64,000 nt of DNA from Pseudomonas fildesensis (GTDB lineage: Bacteria > Pseudomonadota > Gammaproteobacteria > Pseudomonadales > Pseudomonadaceae), in the NCBI RefSeq assembly GCF_001050345.1, contig NZ_LFMW01000024.1, forward strand, positions 62,001 through 126,000. Reading direction: 5' to 3'. Position numbers and translations under genes: made by a program. Under the pieces are notes generated by a model. That model saw only the letters and a list, made by a program, of their open reading frames with translations. It searched no databases and was not told where the DNA came from. This document shows positions 8,143 to 16,556 of the stretch, piece after piece (position 1 is the first letter of the stretch; each line of letters starts with the position of its first letter).

Positions 8143-9134
8143 TTCCACAGCCCGATTTTGCTCAACTCGTCCTTGAAGTTTGCGCGGGTGATCAGGGTGA
8201 CGTTGTCGAGGGCGGTGAACTTGGCGGGCTCAATGCCCTTGGTGACCCACTCGAACATCGCCGTCGCGGTTTTGTAGCCCGACGCGTCAGGGCTCAGCAG
8301 CATCGAACCGTAGAAGCCGGTGTCGGTTTTTTTCAATTCTTCGATGGCATCGGTGCCGTTGATACCGACACCGATCACATTCGCCGCCTTGAAGCCGGCG
8401 CTTTCGGTCGCGCGGACGCCGCCGAGCACGGTGCTGTCGTTCATGCCGCCGATGATCAGGTTTTTTGCGCCGCTGGGCAGTTTCACCAGGGCGGAGTTGG
8501 TGGAGTCCATGCTGCCCGGCACGTCGAGGGTTTTCTGTGCGCTGAACAGGATATGGTCGGCGGGCAGGCCTGCAGCCTTGAGGCCTTCTACCGAGCCGTC
8601 GGTGCGTTTTTTGCCGGTTTCCAGCTCGTCGAAAGTGTTGATGACAGCGTAGGTTTCTTTCCAGTCCCAGTTGCGTTTTTTCGCTTCGGTGGCCATGGCC
8701 TCACCCTGTTTCTGGCCGATCTTGTAGGCATCGAGGCCGACGTAGGGCACGTCTTCCATGGGCTTGCCCTTGGCGTCGACGAACCGGTCATCCACCGCCA
8801 GCACTTTCAAACCGTTGAGCTTGGCCTTGGCCATGATCGCCGGGCCGAGGGACACGTCCGGCGGGCAGATCACAAAACCCTTGGCGCCGTTTGCGGCGAG
8901 GGTGTCGATGGCCGACAGGGTTTTTTCGCCGTCGGGCACGGCGATCTTGATCACGGTGAAGCCCTGGTCCTTGCCGGCTTTTTCGGCGAAAGCCCATTCG
9001 GTCTGGAACCAGGGTTCTTCGGCCTGTTTGACCAGGAAGCCGATCTTCACTTCTTCGGCCGATACGATGCCGCTGAAAGCCATCGCGAGCGCCAAGGCGC
9101 CTAGTGTCTTCTTGAACCTGTTTTTTACACGCAT
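8139..9134 (-). CDS. araF: L-arabinose-binding periplasmic protein AraF
   Basis: This 331-residue protein binds arabinose in the periplasm and delivers it to AraGH. A Sec signal peptide (basic start, hydrophobic core, cleavage near VSAEEV at about 26) is followed by the AraF-type mature sequence with KIGFLVKQAEEPWFQTEW, FVICPPD, DDRF and IGGMNDSTVLGG, all typical of arabinose-binding proteins. Length equals the family norm (about 330). It sits between the SDR dehydrogenase and araG in the same operon. Confidence 0.96.
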   Translation of the reverse strand: MRVKNRFKKTLGALALAMAFSGIVSAEEVKIGFLVKQAEEPWFQTEWAFAEKAGKDQGFTVIKIAVPDGEKTLSAIDTLAANGAKGFVICPPDVSLGPAIMAKAKLNGLKVLAVDDRFVDAKGKPMEDVPYVGLDAYKIGQKQGEAMATEAKKRNWDWKETYAVINTFDELETGKKRTDGSVEGLKAAGLPADHILFSAQKTLDVPGSMDSTNSALVKLPSGAKNLIIGGMNDSTVLGGVRATESAGFKAANVIGVGINGTDAIEELKKTDTGFYGSMLLSPDASGYKTATAMFEWVTKGIEPAKFTALDNVTLITRANFKDELSKIGLWK

Positions 9135-9153
9135 GGGGCACCTCTTGTTGTTT

Positions 9154-9975
9154 TTAGTCGTGGTACATCACAGAACGCCCGCCATCGATCATCAGGCAGG
9201 TTGCATTGATAAAAGGCGCCTCGTCAGTCGCCAAAAACAGCGCCGTCATAGCCACCTCAATGGGTTGGCCGATGCGCTTGGGCGGGTGCAGGTCGAACGC
9301 GCGCTGGCGCTCGGCGTGGGGATCGGCGAAACCGTTCCAGTAGTCGACGTTGAGCTGGGTCTCGATATAGCCCGGCGCGATGGCATTCACGCGGATGCCC
9401 TTGGGCGCGTATTCGATGCCGAGGGCACGGGTCAGCCCGAGCAGGCCGTGCTTGGCGACGGGGTAGGGAAAACAGCCGGGGATGATGTGGCTGGAATGGG
9501 TGGAGGCGATGTTGATGATGTTGCCGATGCCCTGCTCAATCATGTGCGGCAACACGCTACGGCAACCGTACCAGGCGCCGTCGAGGTCGATAGCAAAGCA
9601 GCGGCGCCAATCTTCGTCGGTCATCTCCAGCGGGTCGCGGAACACATTGACCCCGGCGCAGTTGACCAGCACGTCCACGCGACCGAAGCGCTCGATAGCC
9701 AGATTGACCAGCGCCTGCCATTGGTCTTTTGAAGTGATATCGACGGGGTGCGCGACAATCTCGGCACCGTGTTCGCGCCAGTGAGCGGCGACTTTCTCGA
9801 CCTTTTCGCCCTGGATATCCGCGATGACCAGACGCGCCTGCTGGGCCTGGAAACAGGCGACAATCGCCTCGCCAATGCCCTGGGCGGCGCCGGTGATGAT
9901 CACCACCTTGTTTTTCAGCCGCTCGCCGTAAGTCGGCTCGGGTACGGCGGGTAATGACAGCGGTTGTGCCTGCAT
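9154..9975 (-). CDS. SDR-family sugar dehydrogenase, probably L-arabinose 1-dehydrogenase
   Basis: This 273-residue short-chain dehydrogenase is the first gene of the arabinose operon, 19 bases before araF. The cofactor motif TGAAQGIG, the NCAG variant of NNAG, and the catalytic Ser-Tyr-Lys set (IASTHSS, YPVAK) are all present. The family acts with NAD(P) on hydroxyl groups. Because Pseudomonas oxidises arabinose through arabinonolactone and no isomerase or kinase gene is nearby, oxidation of L-arabinose (or the related D-galactose) at C1 is the best guess. The substrate is inferred from context only; a later-step dehydrogenase is possible. Confidence 0.75.
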   Translation of the reverse strand: MQAQPLSLPAVPEPTYGERLKNKVVIITGAAQGIGEAIVACFQAQQARLVIADIQGEKVEKVAAHWREHGAEIVAHPVDITSKDQWQALVNLAIERFGRVDVLVNCAGVNVFRDPLEMTDEDWRRCFAIDLDGAWYGCRSVLPHMIEQGIGNIINIASTHSSHIIPGCFPYPVAKHGLLGLTRALGIEYAPKGIRVNAIAPGYIETQLNVDYWNGFADPHAERQRAFDLHPPKRIGQPIEVAMTALFLATDEAPFINATCLMIDGGRSVMYHD

Positions 9976-10019
9976 CGCTTCACCTGTTTTATTTTTGGTA
10001 GTGAGTGCTGATGCAGCCG

Positions 10020-10079
10020 ACTATAAACCCAGACCCTGAAATATCTCAATATATAAATTTGCATCCCATATAGTGAGAT
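10020..10079 (-). promoter_or_regulatory. Promoter and operator of the arabinose operon
   Basis: On the minus strand TTGAGA (10049-10044) and TATAGT (10025-10020) are 18 bases apart, a good sigma-70 promoter 45-75 bases before the SDR start. ATCTCAATATA (10043-10053) and TATAGTGAGAT (10069-10079) form an inverted repeat with one mismatch that covers the -35 box. This looks like an operator; the regulator cannot be named from the sequence. Confidence 0.6.
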
Positions 10080-10137
10080 AAAACACAAAAAAACCAGCGT
10101 TTCAGGACCAATGCCAAACAGTCAAAAGCGAACGCTG

Positions 10138-10237
10138 TACCTGTGGCGAGGGAGCTTGCTCCCGCTGGGGCGCGAAGCGACCCTAAAAATGGGCCTGCTG
10201 CGCAGTCCAGCGGGAGCAAGCTCCCTCGCCACAGGTA
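10138..10237. repeat. REP/REPIN-type inverted repeat
   Basis: The arm beginning TACCTGTGGCGAGGGAGCTT at 10138 is matched by its exact reverse complement ending at 10237, about 30 bases each, around a GGGGCGCGAAGCGACC-type core. With the operator region next to it, this accounts for the 318-base gap between the SDR and the GNAT gene. Confidence 0.85.
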
Positions 10238-10293
10238 CGGTGTTTACCTTTAATTGAATGGCATCAGGCGCTATGGCCGGTTTTTATGAGCAA

Positions 10294-10773
10294 TCAACCT
10301 TGAGCAAAATCGCGCAGCGCATCGCCTTCCATGCGATAACGCACCCACTCTTCCTGCGGCTGCGCGCCGATGGATTTGTAGAAGGCAATCGCCGGTTCGT
10401 TCCAGTCCAGCACACTCCATTCGAAGCGCCCGCAACCGTTGTCGCAGGCAATCTTCGCCAAATGGCGCAGCAACTTTTTGCCCGCCCCGCCACCGCGTTG
10501 TTCCGGGTTGATGTACAGGTCTTCAAGGTACAGGCAGTTACTGCCCAACCATGTGGAATAACTGAAAAAGAACACCGCAAACCCGATCGGCAAGCCGTCC
10601 CGCGAACAGATCAACCCATGGGCGGTAGCGCCCTCGCTGAACAGGCTGCGCTCGATATCCACCACGCTTGCGATCACTTCATGGCGGGCCTTCTCAAACT
10701 CGGCGAGCTCGGTGATGAACGTCAGGATCTGCGCAGCATCGCTGGGCACGGCGGGGCGAATCTCGATGGTCAT
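10294..10773 (-). CDS. GNAT-family N-acetyltransferase
   Basis: This 159-residue protein from the ATG at 10773 has the GNAT fold: IRPA at the start, the acetyl-CoA loop PEQRGGGAGKKLL (about residues 98-110, the Q/RxxGxG/A motif) and a WNEPAIAFYKSIGA segment near the end. It looks like the diamine/spermidine-type acetyltransferases of about 160 residues, but the substrate cannot be read from sequence. It is divergent from the MFS gene. Confidence 0.85.
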   Translation of the reverse strand: MTIEIRPAVPSDAAQILTFITELAEFEKARHEVIASVVDIERSLFSEGATAHGLICSRDGLPIGFAVFFFSYSTWLGSNCLYLEDLYINPEQRGGGAGKKLLRHLAKIACDNGCGRFEWSVLDWNEPAIAFYKSIGAQPQEEWVRYRMEGDALRDFAQG

Positions 10774-10962
10774 GGGCAAGCCTTGGGCAAATTCAAAGCA
10801 CACATAGTAAGGCGCTTTTATTGCCTGTTGCAGCGCAATTTTGGGGTGACGACCGGATTCATACTCCGTCGAGGACTAATGCAAGCACCACCAACTACGA
10901 AACAAACCGCCTGGAAACGCATGGTAAAAAGTAAGTCATCACAACTCTTCCAAGGCTTGCCC

Positions 10963-12210
10963 ATGCACCCCACCCCCTCGGTGAGCGCAAAGACATTCGC
11001 CCTTTTCTGTCTTGCCAGCTTCCTATTGTCCCTGTCCTACGGTTCGACGTTTTTGTTGTCGCTGTTGATTCACTCACGCGGTGGCAATGAGCATGATGCG
11101 GGCAGCGTGATTTCGACGGCGATGCTCAGTACCTTCGTCGCCGTGGTGCTCTCCGGGCATTTGTCGGATGCGTTGGGCGCCGCGCGGGCCATTGCGGTAA
11201 CAGGGCTATTGCTGGTGGTGGCGTGCCTGGGCTTCGCCCTGACACCAGGGTTCGGAGAAGGCCTGATGCTGTTCGGGTTGTCACTCGGGTTGGGCTGGGG
11301 AGTATTCTACAGCCTTGGCCCTATCATCGTGGCCATGCTAGTGGCCCCCCAACAACGCGCCAAATACTTCGCGTTGCTCTCTGGCAGCATGATGAGCGGC
11401 ATCGGCGCGGGACCGTTGCTTGGGCGTGCCGCCAGCGCGCTGGATCTGCCCCCGACCACAGCGTTCTACATTGCCGCACTGGCGAGCCTGGCCGGGGTGG
11501 TGATGTTCTGGCAGTTGGGCAGGCGGCTCAAACAGCACGCTAATGCGCCGATGTCGAAAATCTCCTGGGCCACCAGCCGCCGTGTGCTGTCCTCTCGAGC
11601 GGTATTTGCAATTGTCATGGTCGGCCTGGGGGGCTGCATATTTGGCGGATTGTCCACCTTCCAGACCAGCTATGCGACGGCACATGGGCTGGATTACTCG
11701 CTGTTCTTCGCGGGGTTCCTGAGCGCGGCGATTACCAGCCGCCTGTTGATCGCAGGCCTGGTGGTCAAGCGTGATGCGTATAGCGCAGCCTGTGTATTGT
11801 CCGGGGTGATGTTGACGTCGATCCTGCTGTTCGCTTTTGGGGTCACCGGCAGTGCCAGCTATCTGTTGGCAGCGGTCATGCTTGGGCTCGGTTACGGCCT
11901 GACGTATTCGGTGATCAATGGGCTGGTGGCAAATGAGGCGCCAGCCGGCACCACGTCCCAGGCATTGCTGTTATTCAGCCTTTCGTACTTTGTCGGGGTA
12001 TTTGGGTTTCCCTGGCTCGCGGGCAAAGTCATCGTCGACTACGGCCTGCCAGCGCTGATGTTGAGCGTGCTGGCTGTCGCTTTATGCAACTGGTTGATCA
12101 CGTTAGGACGGCTGATCTGGCGTAGGGTCTTGTCACACAAAATCTTACAGGTGACGCGCTACCGCTCGTCGACATCAAGGCACGAACGCGAGAGCGGGGC
12201 TGACCAATAG
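10963..12210 (+). CDS. MFS transporter
   Basis: The protein is 415 residues from the ATG at 10963, with about twelve hydrophobic segments, a conserved loop after TM2 (SGHLSDALGAARA) and no signal peptide, typical of a proton-driven efflux carrier of the major facilitator superfamily. In-frame starts at 10921 and 10879 would add 14 or 28 hydrophilic residues, and the true start is uncertain. It is followed at 12245 by a small secreted-protein gene on the same strand. Its substrate is unknown. Confidence 0.85.
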   Translation: MHPTPSVSAKTFALFCLASFLLSLSYGSTFLLSLLIHSRGGNEHDAGSVISTAMLSTFVAVVLSGHLSDALGAARAIAVTGLLLVVACLGFALTPGFGEGLMLFGLSLGLGWGVFYSLGPIIVAMLVAPQQRAKYFALLSGSMMSGIGAGPLLGRAASALDLPPTTAFYIAALASLAGVVMFWQLGRRLKQHANAPMSKISWATSRRVLSSRAVFAIVMVGLGGCIFGGLSTFQTSYATAHGLDYSLFFAGFLSAAITSRLLIAGLVVKRDAYSAACVLSGVMLTSILLFAFGVTGSASYLLAAVMLGLGYGLTYSVINGLVANEAPAGTTSQALLLFSLSYFVGVFGFPWLAGKVIVDYGLPALMLSVLAVALCNWLITLGRLIWRRVLSHKILQVTRYRSSTSRHERESGADQ

Positions 12211-12244
12211 AGGGTAAGGACATTAATCATATGGAGACACCCTC

Positions 12245-12583
12245 ATGAAGAATTCCAAATTTGCTGTTGTCGCCCTCACCGGCCTGCTGTCTGCCGTTTC
12301 GATGAGCGCATTTGCCGCGACGTCGTCCACCGGACCGACCGATCCAACGCCTGGAGCCACCACTGAGTCCCAGAAATCCATGGGCACCGGCATGGAAACC
12401 AACGGTGGCGCAGTGATCGACAACACCAATGGCGTCGACCCGCACACCAAAGGTCAGGACACCGGTCGCCAAAGCCCACCGGCCGTCGGTAACGGCAAAA
12501 TGGGCCCGTCGGTGAATGAGCCAAAAATCAACAAAGGCGATGACTCGAACATCCCTGGCGAGCCAAAACAGCCTGCGCCTTGA
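12245..12583 (+). CDS. Small secreted protein of unknown function
   Basis: This 112-residue protein starts with a clear Sec signal peptide (MKNSKFAVVALTGLL..., cleavage near AFA-AT at about 24). The mature part is low in hydrophobics and rich in Gly, Pro, Thr, Asn and Lys, so it is probably disordered in the periplasm. A GGAGA ribosome site lies nine bases upstream. I do not recognise a domain. It sits 35 bases after the MFS gene and 51 bases before another small gene. Confidence 0.8.
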   Translation: MKNSKFAVVALTGLLSAVSMSAFAATSSTGPTDPTPGATTESQKSMGTGMETNGGAVIDNTNGVDPHTKGQDTGRQSPPAVGNGKMGPSVNEPKINKGDDSNIPGEPKQPAP

Positions 12584-12634
12584 TCCATCGATTGCAAGAC
12601 GAACACCCGATCATTCCCCAGTGAAGAGGTACGC

Positions 12635-12901
12635 ATGAACGTCGACAAAAACCTTGAGAAAGAAGTCCTCACCCGCCTGTTGCACGCCCACCCCACCGGT
12701 CTGGGTAAAGAGGTGCTGGATAACTACCGCGGTGAAAAGGAGGTCGCCAGTGTCTTGGCGTTCCTGCAAGACCGCGGATTTATCAAGGATGGGCATGTGA
12801 CCACCGACGACGCCGGTGAATACTCGTTAAACCTGCCGATCAAGCTGACCGCGTCCGGTGTGGATGAAGCGCGCAAGCTGGAAGGTGACGCGAGCCAGTA
12901 G
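12635..12901 (+). CDS. Small winged-helix-like hypothetical protein
   Basis: This 88-residue protein has no signal peptide. The pattern of helices followed by a short hairpin (LTRLLHAHPTG, VASVLAFLQDRGFIKDG, LTASGVDEARKLEG) looks like a winged-helix fold of the kind seen in PadR- or MarR-like small proteins. No known family was identified. An AGAGG ribosome site precedes the ATG. It ends 23 bases before a strong hairpin shared with the convergent kinase gene. Confidence 0.75.
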   Translation: MNVDKNLEKEVLTRLLHAHPTGLGKEVLDNYRGEKEVASVLAFLQDRGFIKDGHVTTDDAGEYSLNLPIKLTASGVDEARKLEGDASQ

Positions 12902-12924
12902 CCCAAGGCATACCCCAAAACAAG

Positions 12925-12952
12925 GTAGGAACCGGGCTTGCCCGGTTCCTAC
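12925..12952. terminator. Bidirectional hairpin terminator
   Basis: GTAGGAACCGGGC and GCCCGGTTCCTAC form a perfect 13-base stem with a two-base loop between two convergent genes. A short T-rich stretch follows on the plus side. Confidence 0.7.
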
Positions 12953-12966
12953 AGTTTTATCTGCGT

Positions 12967-13884
12967 TTATTCAGCCAGTAGCGCGTTGACTTCAGCAGTA
13001 CCCGGAGAAGTGGCCGGTCCCCAACGCGTTACGGCCAACGCCGCTGCTGCATTCGCTCGACGTGCGGCTTCAGACGGATTCAGGCCGTTGGCCAACCCCG
13101 CAATAAACACACCGGCATGGGCATCGCCCGCGCCATTGCTGTCGACGGCCTGCACCTTGAAGCCAGGTACATGCTCGATCTCATCCGCACGCCCCACCCA
13201 GCAGCCATTCGGCCCGTCGCGTACAACCAGCAGCGTCTTGGCAGGCAGGTGCTGGTTCAACGCGGACAACGCTGCAGCAATATCCACCGCGCCGGTGAAC
13301 GCCAGCGCCTCCGGACCATTGCTGGTCCAGATATCGATACGAGGGAGTAACGCCGCCATCAGCGCCGAGTCCGGCGCCTTGACCAGCGGGCCCGGGTCGA
13401 ACACCACTACGATCTCCCGTGGCAGCGCCAACAGCCAGTCGATCAGCGGCTGTGCCTTGCCCTCAAGGAGCAGGCTGTAGCCACTGACATAGACGTAGTC
13501 GTCAGGTTGCGGCGTCAGGTTCGACAAATCCTCGGCACTCAGCGCACCCTCGGCCCCAATATGAGAAATGAACGTGCGCTCGGTAGTCGCTTCTGTCAGC
13601 GACACACATAACCCGGTGTCCTTGCCCTCACTGGCCGCCAGCGCCATCTCGACACCCTCGGCCTGCATCGCCGCGCGGGCCAGGTCGCCAAAGCGCCCGT
13701 TACCGTGACGACCCAGGTAAACCACCGGCAAGCCGTTGCGCCGCGCGGCGGCCATGACATTGAAGCCGCCGCCGGCTTCGAAACTGGCGGATTTCGCCAG
13801 CACGTCGCCGCCGGTTGCAGGCAGGGTATCAAGGGCCATGACCAGGTCGACGATGACCTGGCCGGTGTGCAGCAATCTAGGCAT
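12967..13884 (-). CDS. PfkB-family carbohydrate (nucleoside or ribose-type) kinase
   Basis: This 305-residue kinase has the PfkB N-terminal glycine-rich motif (GGGFNVMAAARR near residue 38) and the C-terminal signature DSNGAGDAHAGVF (about 253-265), in which the Asp of GAGD is the catalytic base. It is the last gene of an operon with a permease, an ADP-ribosylglycohydrolase and a GntR regulator, and its start overlaps the permease stop by eight bases. The parallel with E. coli YegV suggests a sugar or nucleoside released by the hydrolase as substrate; this is inference. Confidence 0.88.
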   Translation of the reverse strand: MPRLLHTGQVIVDLVMALDTLPATGGDVLAKSASFEAGGGFNVMAAARRNGLPVVYLGRHGNGRFGDLARAAMQAEGVEMALAASEGKDTGLCVSLTEATTERTFISHIGAEGALSAEDLSNLTPQPDDYVYVSGYSLLLEGKAQPLIDWLLALPREIVVVFDPGPLVKAPDSALMAALLPRIDIWTSNGPEALAFTGAVDIAAALSALNQHLPAKTLLVVRDGPNGCWVGRADEIEHVPGFKVQAVDSNGAGDAHAGVFIAGLANGLNPSEAARRANAAAALAVTRWGPATSPGTAEVNALLAE

Positions 13885-15343
13885 TGGGGCTCTCGACTAA
13901 AGCCGGGCGACGGTCAGCCGCGCCACCCAGTACCGCATAAATCCCGCCGGCCACCAGGAAGGTGACGATCCAGCCCAGGCCATTGTGGCCCAGCCAGGAG
14001 TCGGACAAAGGCCCGGCGAACCAGATTTTTTCGGCCGTGGTGCCGATGGTGGTAAAGCTGAAGCCCAGCACGATCGCCACGGCCCAGGCGCCAAACGCAC
14101 GCCATTCAACGCCGCCACGGTACCAGTAGGCGCTGCTCGGGCTGACGTCCAGCAGGTCCTTGGGGCTGTAGTAGTGACGGTGAATCAGGTCGACCACGAA
14201 GATTCCGACCCACGCCGTGATCGGCACCGCCAGCAACGAGATGAAGGTGATGAAGGGGCCGTAGAAACTGTCGGCGATCAGCATGAAGTAGATCGAACCG
14301 GCAAAGATCGCGACGATATCGACGATCACTGCGTGCACGCGTTTGACCTTCAAACCCAGGGTCAGTGTGGTCAGACCGGCCGAGTACACCGACAGGTTGT
14401 TGGAGAGCAGCAGCCCGCCGAACGCGGTGATCAGGTACGGCACGGCCATCCAGGTGGGCAGCATGTCGCGGATCGCGATGATCGGGTCAGTGGCCGACGC
14501 CAGGTCGTTGCTGCCCACCGACAGCAGGCCGCCGAGGGTGATCAGCAACACCAGCGGAATCCCTGCACCAAACGCGGCAGACGCCACCAGGCGCACGGCC
14601 TTGACGCTGCGGTGCTGGTAGCGCGACATATCGGCGCCGGCGTTGGCCCAACCGATCCCGGTGCCCGCCGCCATGACGCCCACACCGATGATCATCGCGC
14701 TCAGCGGCGCTGGGGTGGCGTTGAATACGGCGCTCCAGTCGATGGTGGCGCAGAGGAAGCCGCCCACCACGATGTTCAAGACGCCGAACACGTAGGTCGC
14801 CCACTTCTGGATCACCAGCAAGGTGGCGTGGCCCAGGCCGGAAACGGACAGGGTCAGCAGCACGAAGATGGCGATGAATATGAGGGTGAGCACCGGTGCG
14901 CTTTTTGCCTCGACCGGAGAACCAAACAGGATCGAGCACAACGACAGCAGCACGAAAGCGGCGGTGGTGGTGTTGACGGTTTCCCAGCCCAGGCGCGACA
15001 TCAGCGAGACCAGGGTCGGGCCGATATTGCCGCGCACCCCGAAGATGGCGCGGGACAGGGTCAGGCTGGGCGCACGACCGCGTCGGCCGGCGATGGAGAT
15101 GATACCTACCACCGCGAAGGAACCGGCGGCGCCGAGGATCGCGACAATGATCGCCTGCCAGATGGCCAGGCCGCGAAACGCTACCAGCGTCGCGCCCAGT
15201 GGCAAGCCGAGGATGCTGATGTTGGCCGCGAACCACACCCAGAACAGTTGCAGCGGATGGCCGTTGCACTCGCCTTCAGGGACCGGTTCGATACCGCGTG
15301 TTTCCAGTTGCCCGGCGCTTTGACCGGAAGAGGTGCTGCTCAT
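13877..15343 (-). CDS. NCS1-family purine/cytosine-type permease
   Basis: This 488-residue inner-membrane protein has about twelve transmembrane segments and the NCS1 features NISILGLPLGA near TM1 and a GIGWANAGADMSRY stretch in the middle. NCS1 carriers bring in nucleobases or related compounds with Na+ or H+. AGGAG lies about nine bases upstream of the ATG. It overlaps the kinase gene and lies 211 bases after the ADP-ribosylglycohydrolase gene; that gap holds only a fragment of REP-like sequence. The exact substrate is unknown. Confidence 0.9.
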   Translation of the reverse strand: MSSTSSGQSAGQLETRGIEPVPEGECNGHPLQLFWVWFAANISILGLPLGATLVAFRGLAIWQAIIVAILGAAGSFAVVGIISIAGRRGRAPSLTLSRAIFGVRGNIGPTLVSLMSRLGWETVNTTTAAFVLLSLCSILFGSPVEAKSAPVLTLIFIAIFVLLTLSVSGLGHATLLVIQKWATYVFGVLNIVVGGFLCATIDWSAVFNATPAPLSAMIIGVGVMAAGTGIGWANAGADMSRYQHRSVKAVRLVASAAFGAGIPLVLLITLGGLLSVGSNDLASATDPIIAIRDMLPTWMAVPYLITAFGGLLLSNNLSVYSAGLTTLTLGLKVKRVHAVIVDIVAIFAGSIYFMLIADSFYGPFITFISLLAVPITAWVGIFVVDLIHRHYYSPKDLLDVSPSSAYWYRGGVEWRAFGAWAVAIVLGFSFTTIGTTAEKIWFAGPLSDSWLGHNGLGWIVTFLVAGGIYAVLGGAADRRPALVESPNA

Positions 15344-15554
15344 GAAGGGTTGCTCCTGATGCCTGTATTGTTGTGGTTGTGGCAGAGAATCAAATTTTAA
15401 CCGGTCATCCTGACTCGGCGAATCACTGTAGAAGCGAGGCGGGCGGCTAGCCCTTGCTCGAGAAAAATTTGAGGGCGCTGCGCCTCGTCTGGCTTCCCGC
15501 GTTATCGTTGACCACTTTCGTGAGCAAGCTCGCCCCTACAGGGGAATCGGGCGC

Positions 15555-16556
15555 TTATCGCAGTGCGAGCAGCCCTTCGACCAACGGCTGTAATTCAATG
15601 CCATTGACCTGTTTGACCTGCTCGATCATCACCTCCGGCCAGCACTGCATGCCCAGGCACGCCCCCAACATGGCGCCGAGAATCGCGGCGATGGTGTCGG
15701 TGTCGCCGCCAAGGCTGGCGGCCAGGCACAAGGCTTCGAAGGCATTCATCTCGCCCACCGCCACTTGCTGGGCCAGGGCAAACGACACCACCACCGACTC
15801 CTGGGAGGCGACTGAGGTGCCGATCAATTCATAGAGCAGGTCGGCAAACAGGGCCTTGTCGCCGCTGCCCACGCTCAAGGTGCGTGCCCAACTGATGCGC
15901 GTGGAAATGCGTCCACCGGCAATCCAGTGACCATGGTTCTCCGCTTGCTGGGCGATCTGTGTGCCGATGTTCAGTGCTTCCCCCAGGTCCACGCCGTTGA
16001 TGCCAGCCGAGACCACCGCTGCCACCGCCGCCGCGCTGGAAATACCCAGCGTGGTGTTGTGGGTGACCTGGCAGGCCTGGATAACCGCCTGGATAAACTG
16101 CGTCGGGTTGCTGACATCGGCCGCGATGCCGACCGGCGTGATGCGCATCGCCGCGCCGTTGGTGGTGCCGTAGCGCCCGGACTCTTCCGGGGTGTGGCCG
16201 GCGAGGATCATGTCGATCGCTCGCTTGGTCGACGGGCCGAGCAAATCCTGGGAGCCCTTGGCACGCATCACCGCTTCCCAGTCGATCAGACGCTGGGCGA
16301 GCACGGTGGGCGCGATCTTGCCCTGGCCTTCCAGCAACAACTCGCCGACCAGAATCGCCTGCTCGGTGTCATCGGTGATGGAACCGGCGGGCATGTTCGG
16401 CGCGATAGGCTGGTCGGCGTCGGCGTCTTCCAGACGGGTGATAGCACCGAAGCGCGCCCGAACTTGTTCGCGGCTCAGGGACTGGGTGGGCATGCCCAAG
16501 GCATCGCCCAACGCCAGACCGTAGAAGGCGCCGAGGGCGCGATTGTGCGGGGTCAT
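15555..16556 (-). CDS. ADP-ribosylglycohydrolase family protein
   Basis: This 333-residue protein shows the metal-binding pattern of the DraG/ARH family: GDALGMPTQ near the start, TDDTEQAI at about 61-68 and GGDTDTIAAILGAMLGA near residue 280. The family cleaves N- or O-glycosidic bonds to ADP-ribose or related ribosides with two Mg2+ or Mn2+ ions. Its ATG overlaps the GntR stop (ATGA), so the two are translationally coupled. Among neighbours it corresponds to E. coli YegU. Whether it acts on proteins or on a small nucleoside is open; the transporter and kinase beside it favour a small molecule. Confidence 0.9.
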   Translation of the reverse strand: MTPHNRALGAFYGLALGDALGMPTQSLSREQVRARFGAITRLEDADADQPIAPNMPAGSITDDTEQAILVGELLLEGQGKIAPTVLAQRLIDWEAVMRAKGSQDLLGPSTKRAIDMILAGHTPEESGRYGTTNGAAMRITPVGIAADVSNPTQFIQAVIQACQVTHNTTLGISSAAAVAAVVSAGINGVDLGEALNIGTQIAQQAENHGHWIAGGRISTRISWARTLSVGSGDKALFADLLYELIGTSVASQESVVVSFALAQQVAVGEMNAFEALCLAASLGGDTDTIAAILGAMLGACLGMQCWPEVMIEQVKQVNGIELQPLVEGLLALR

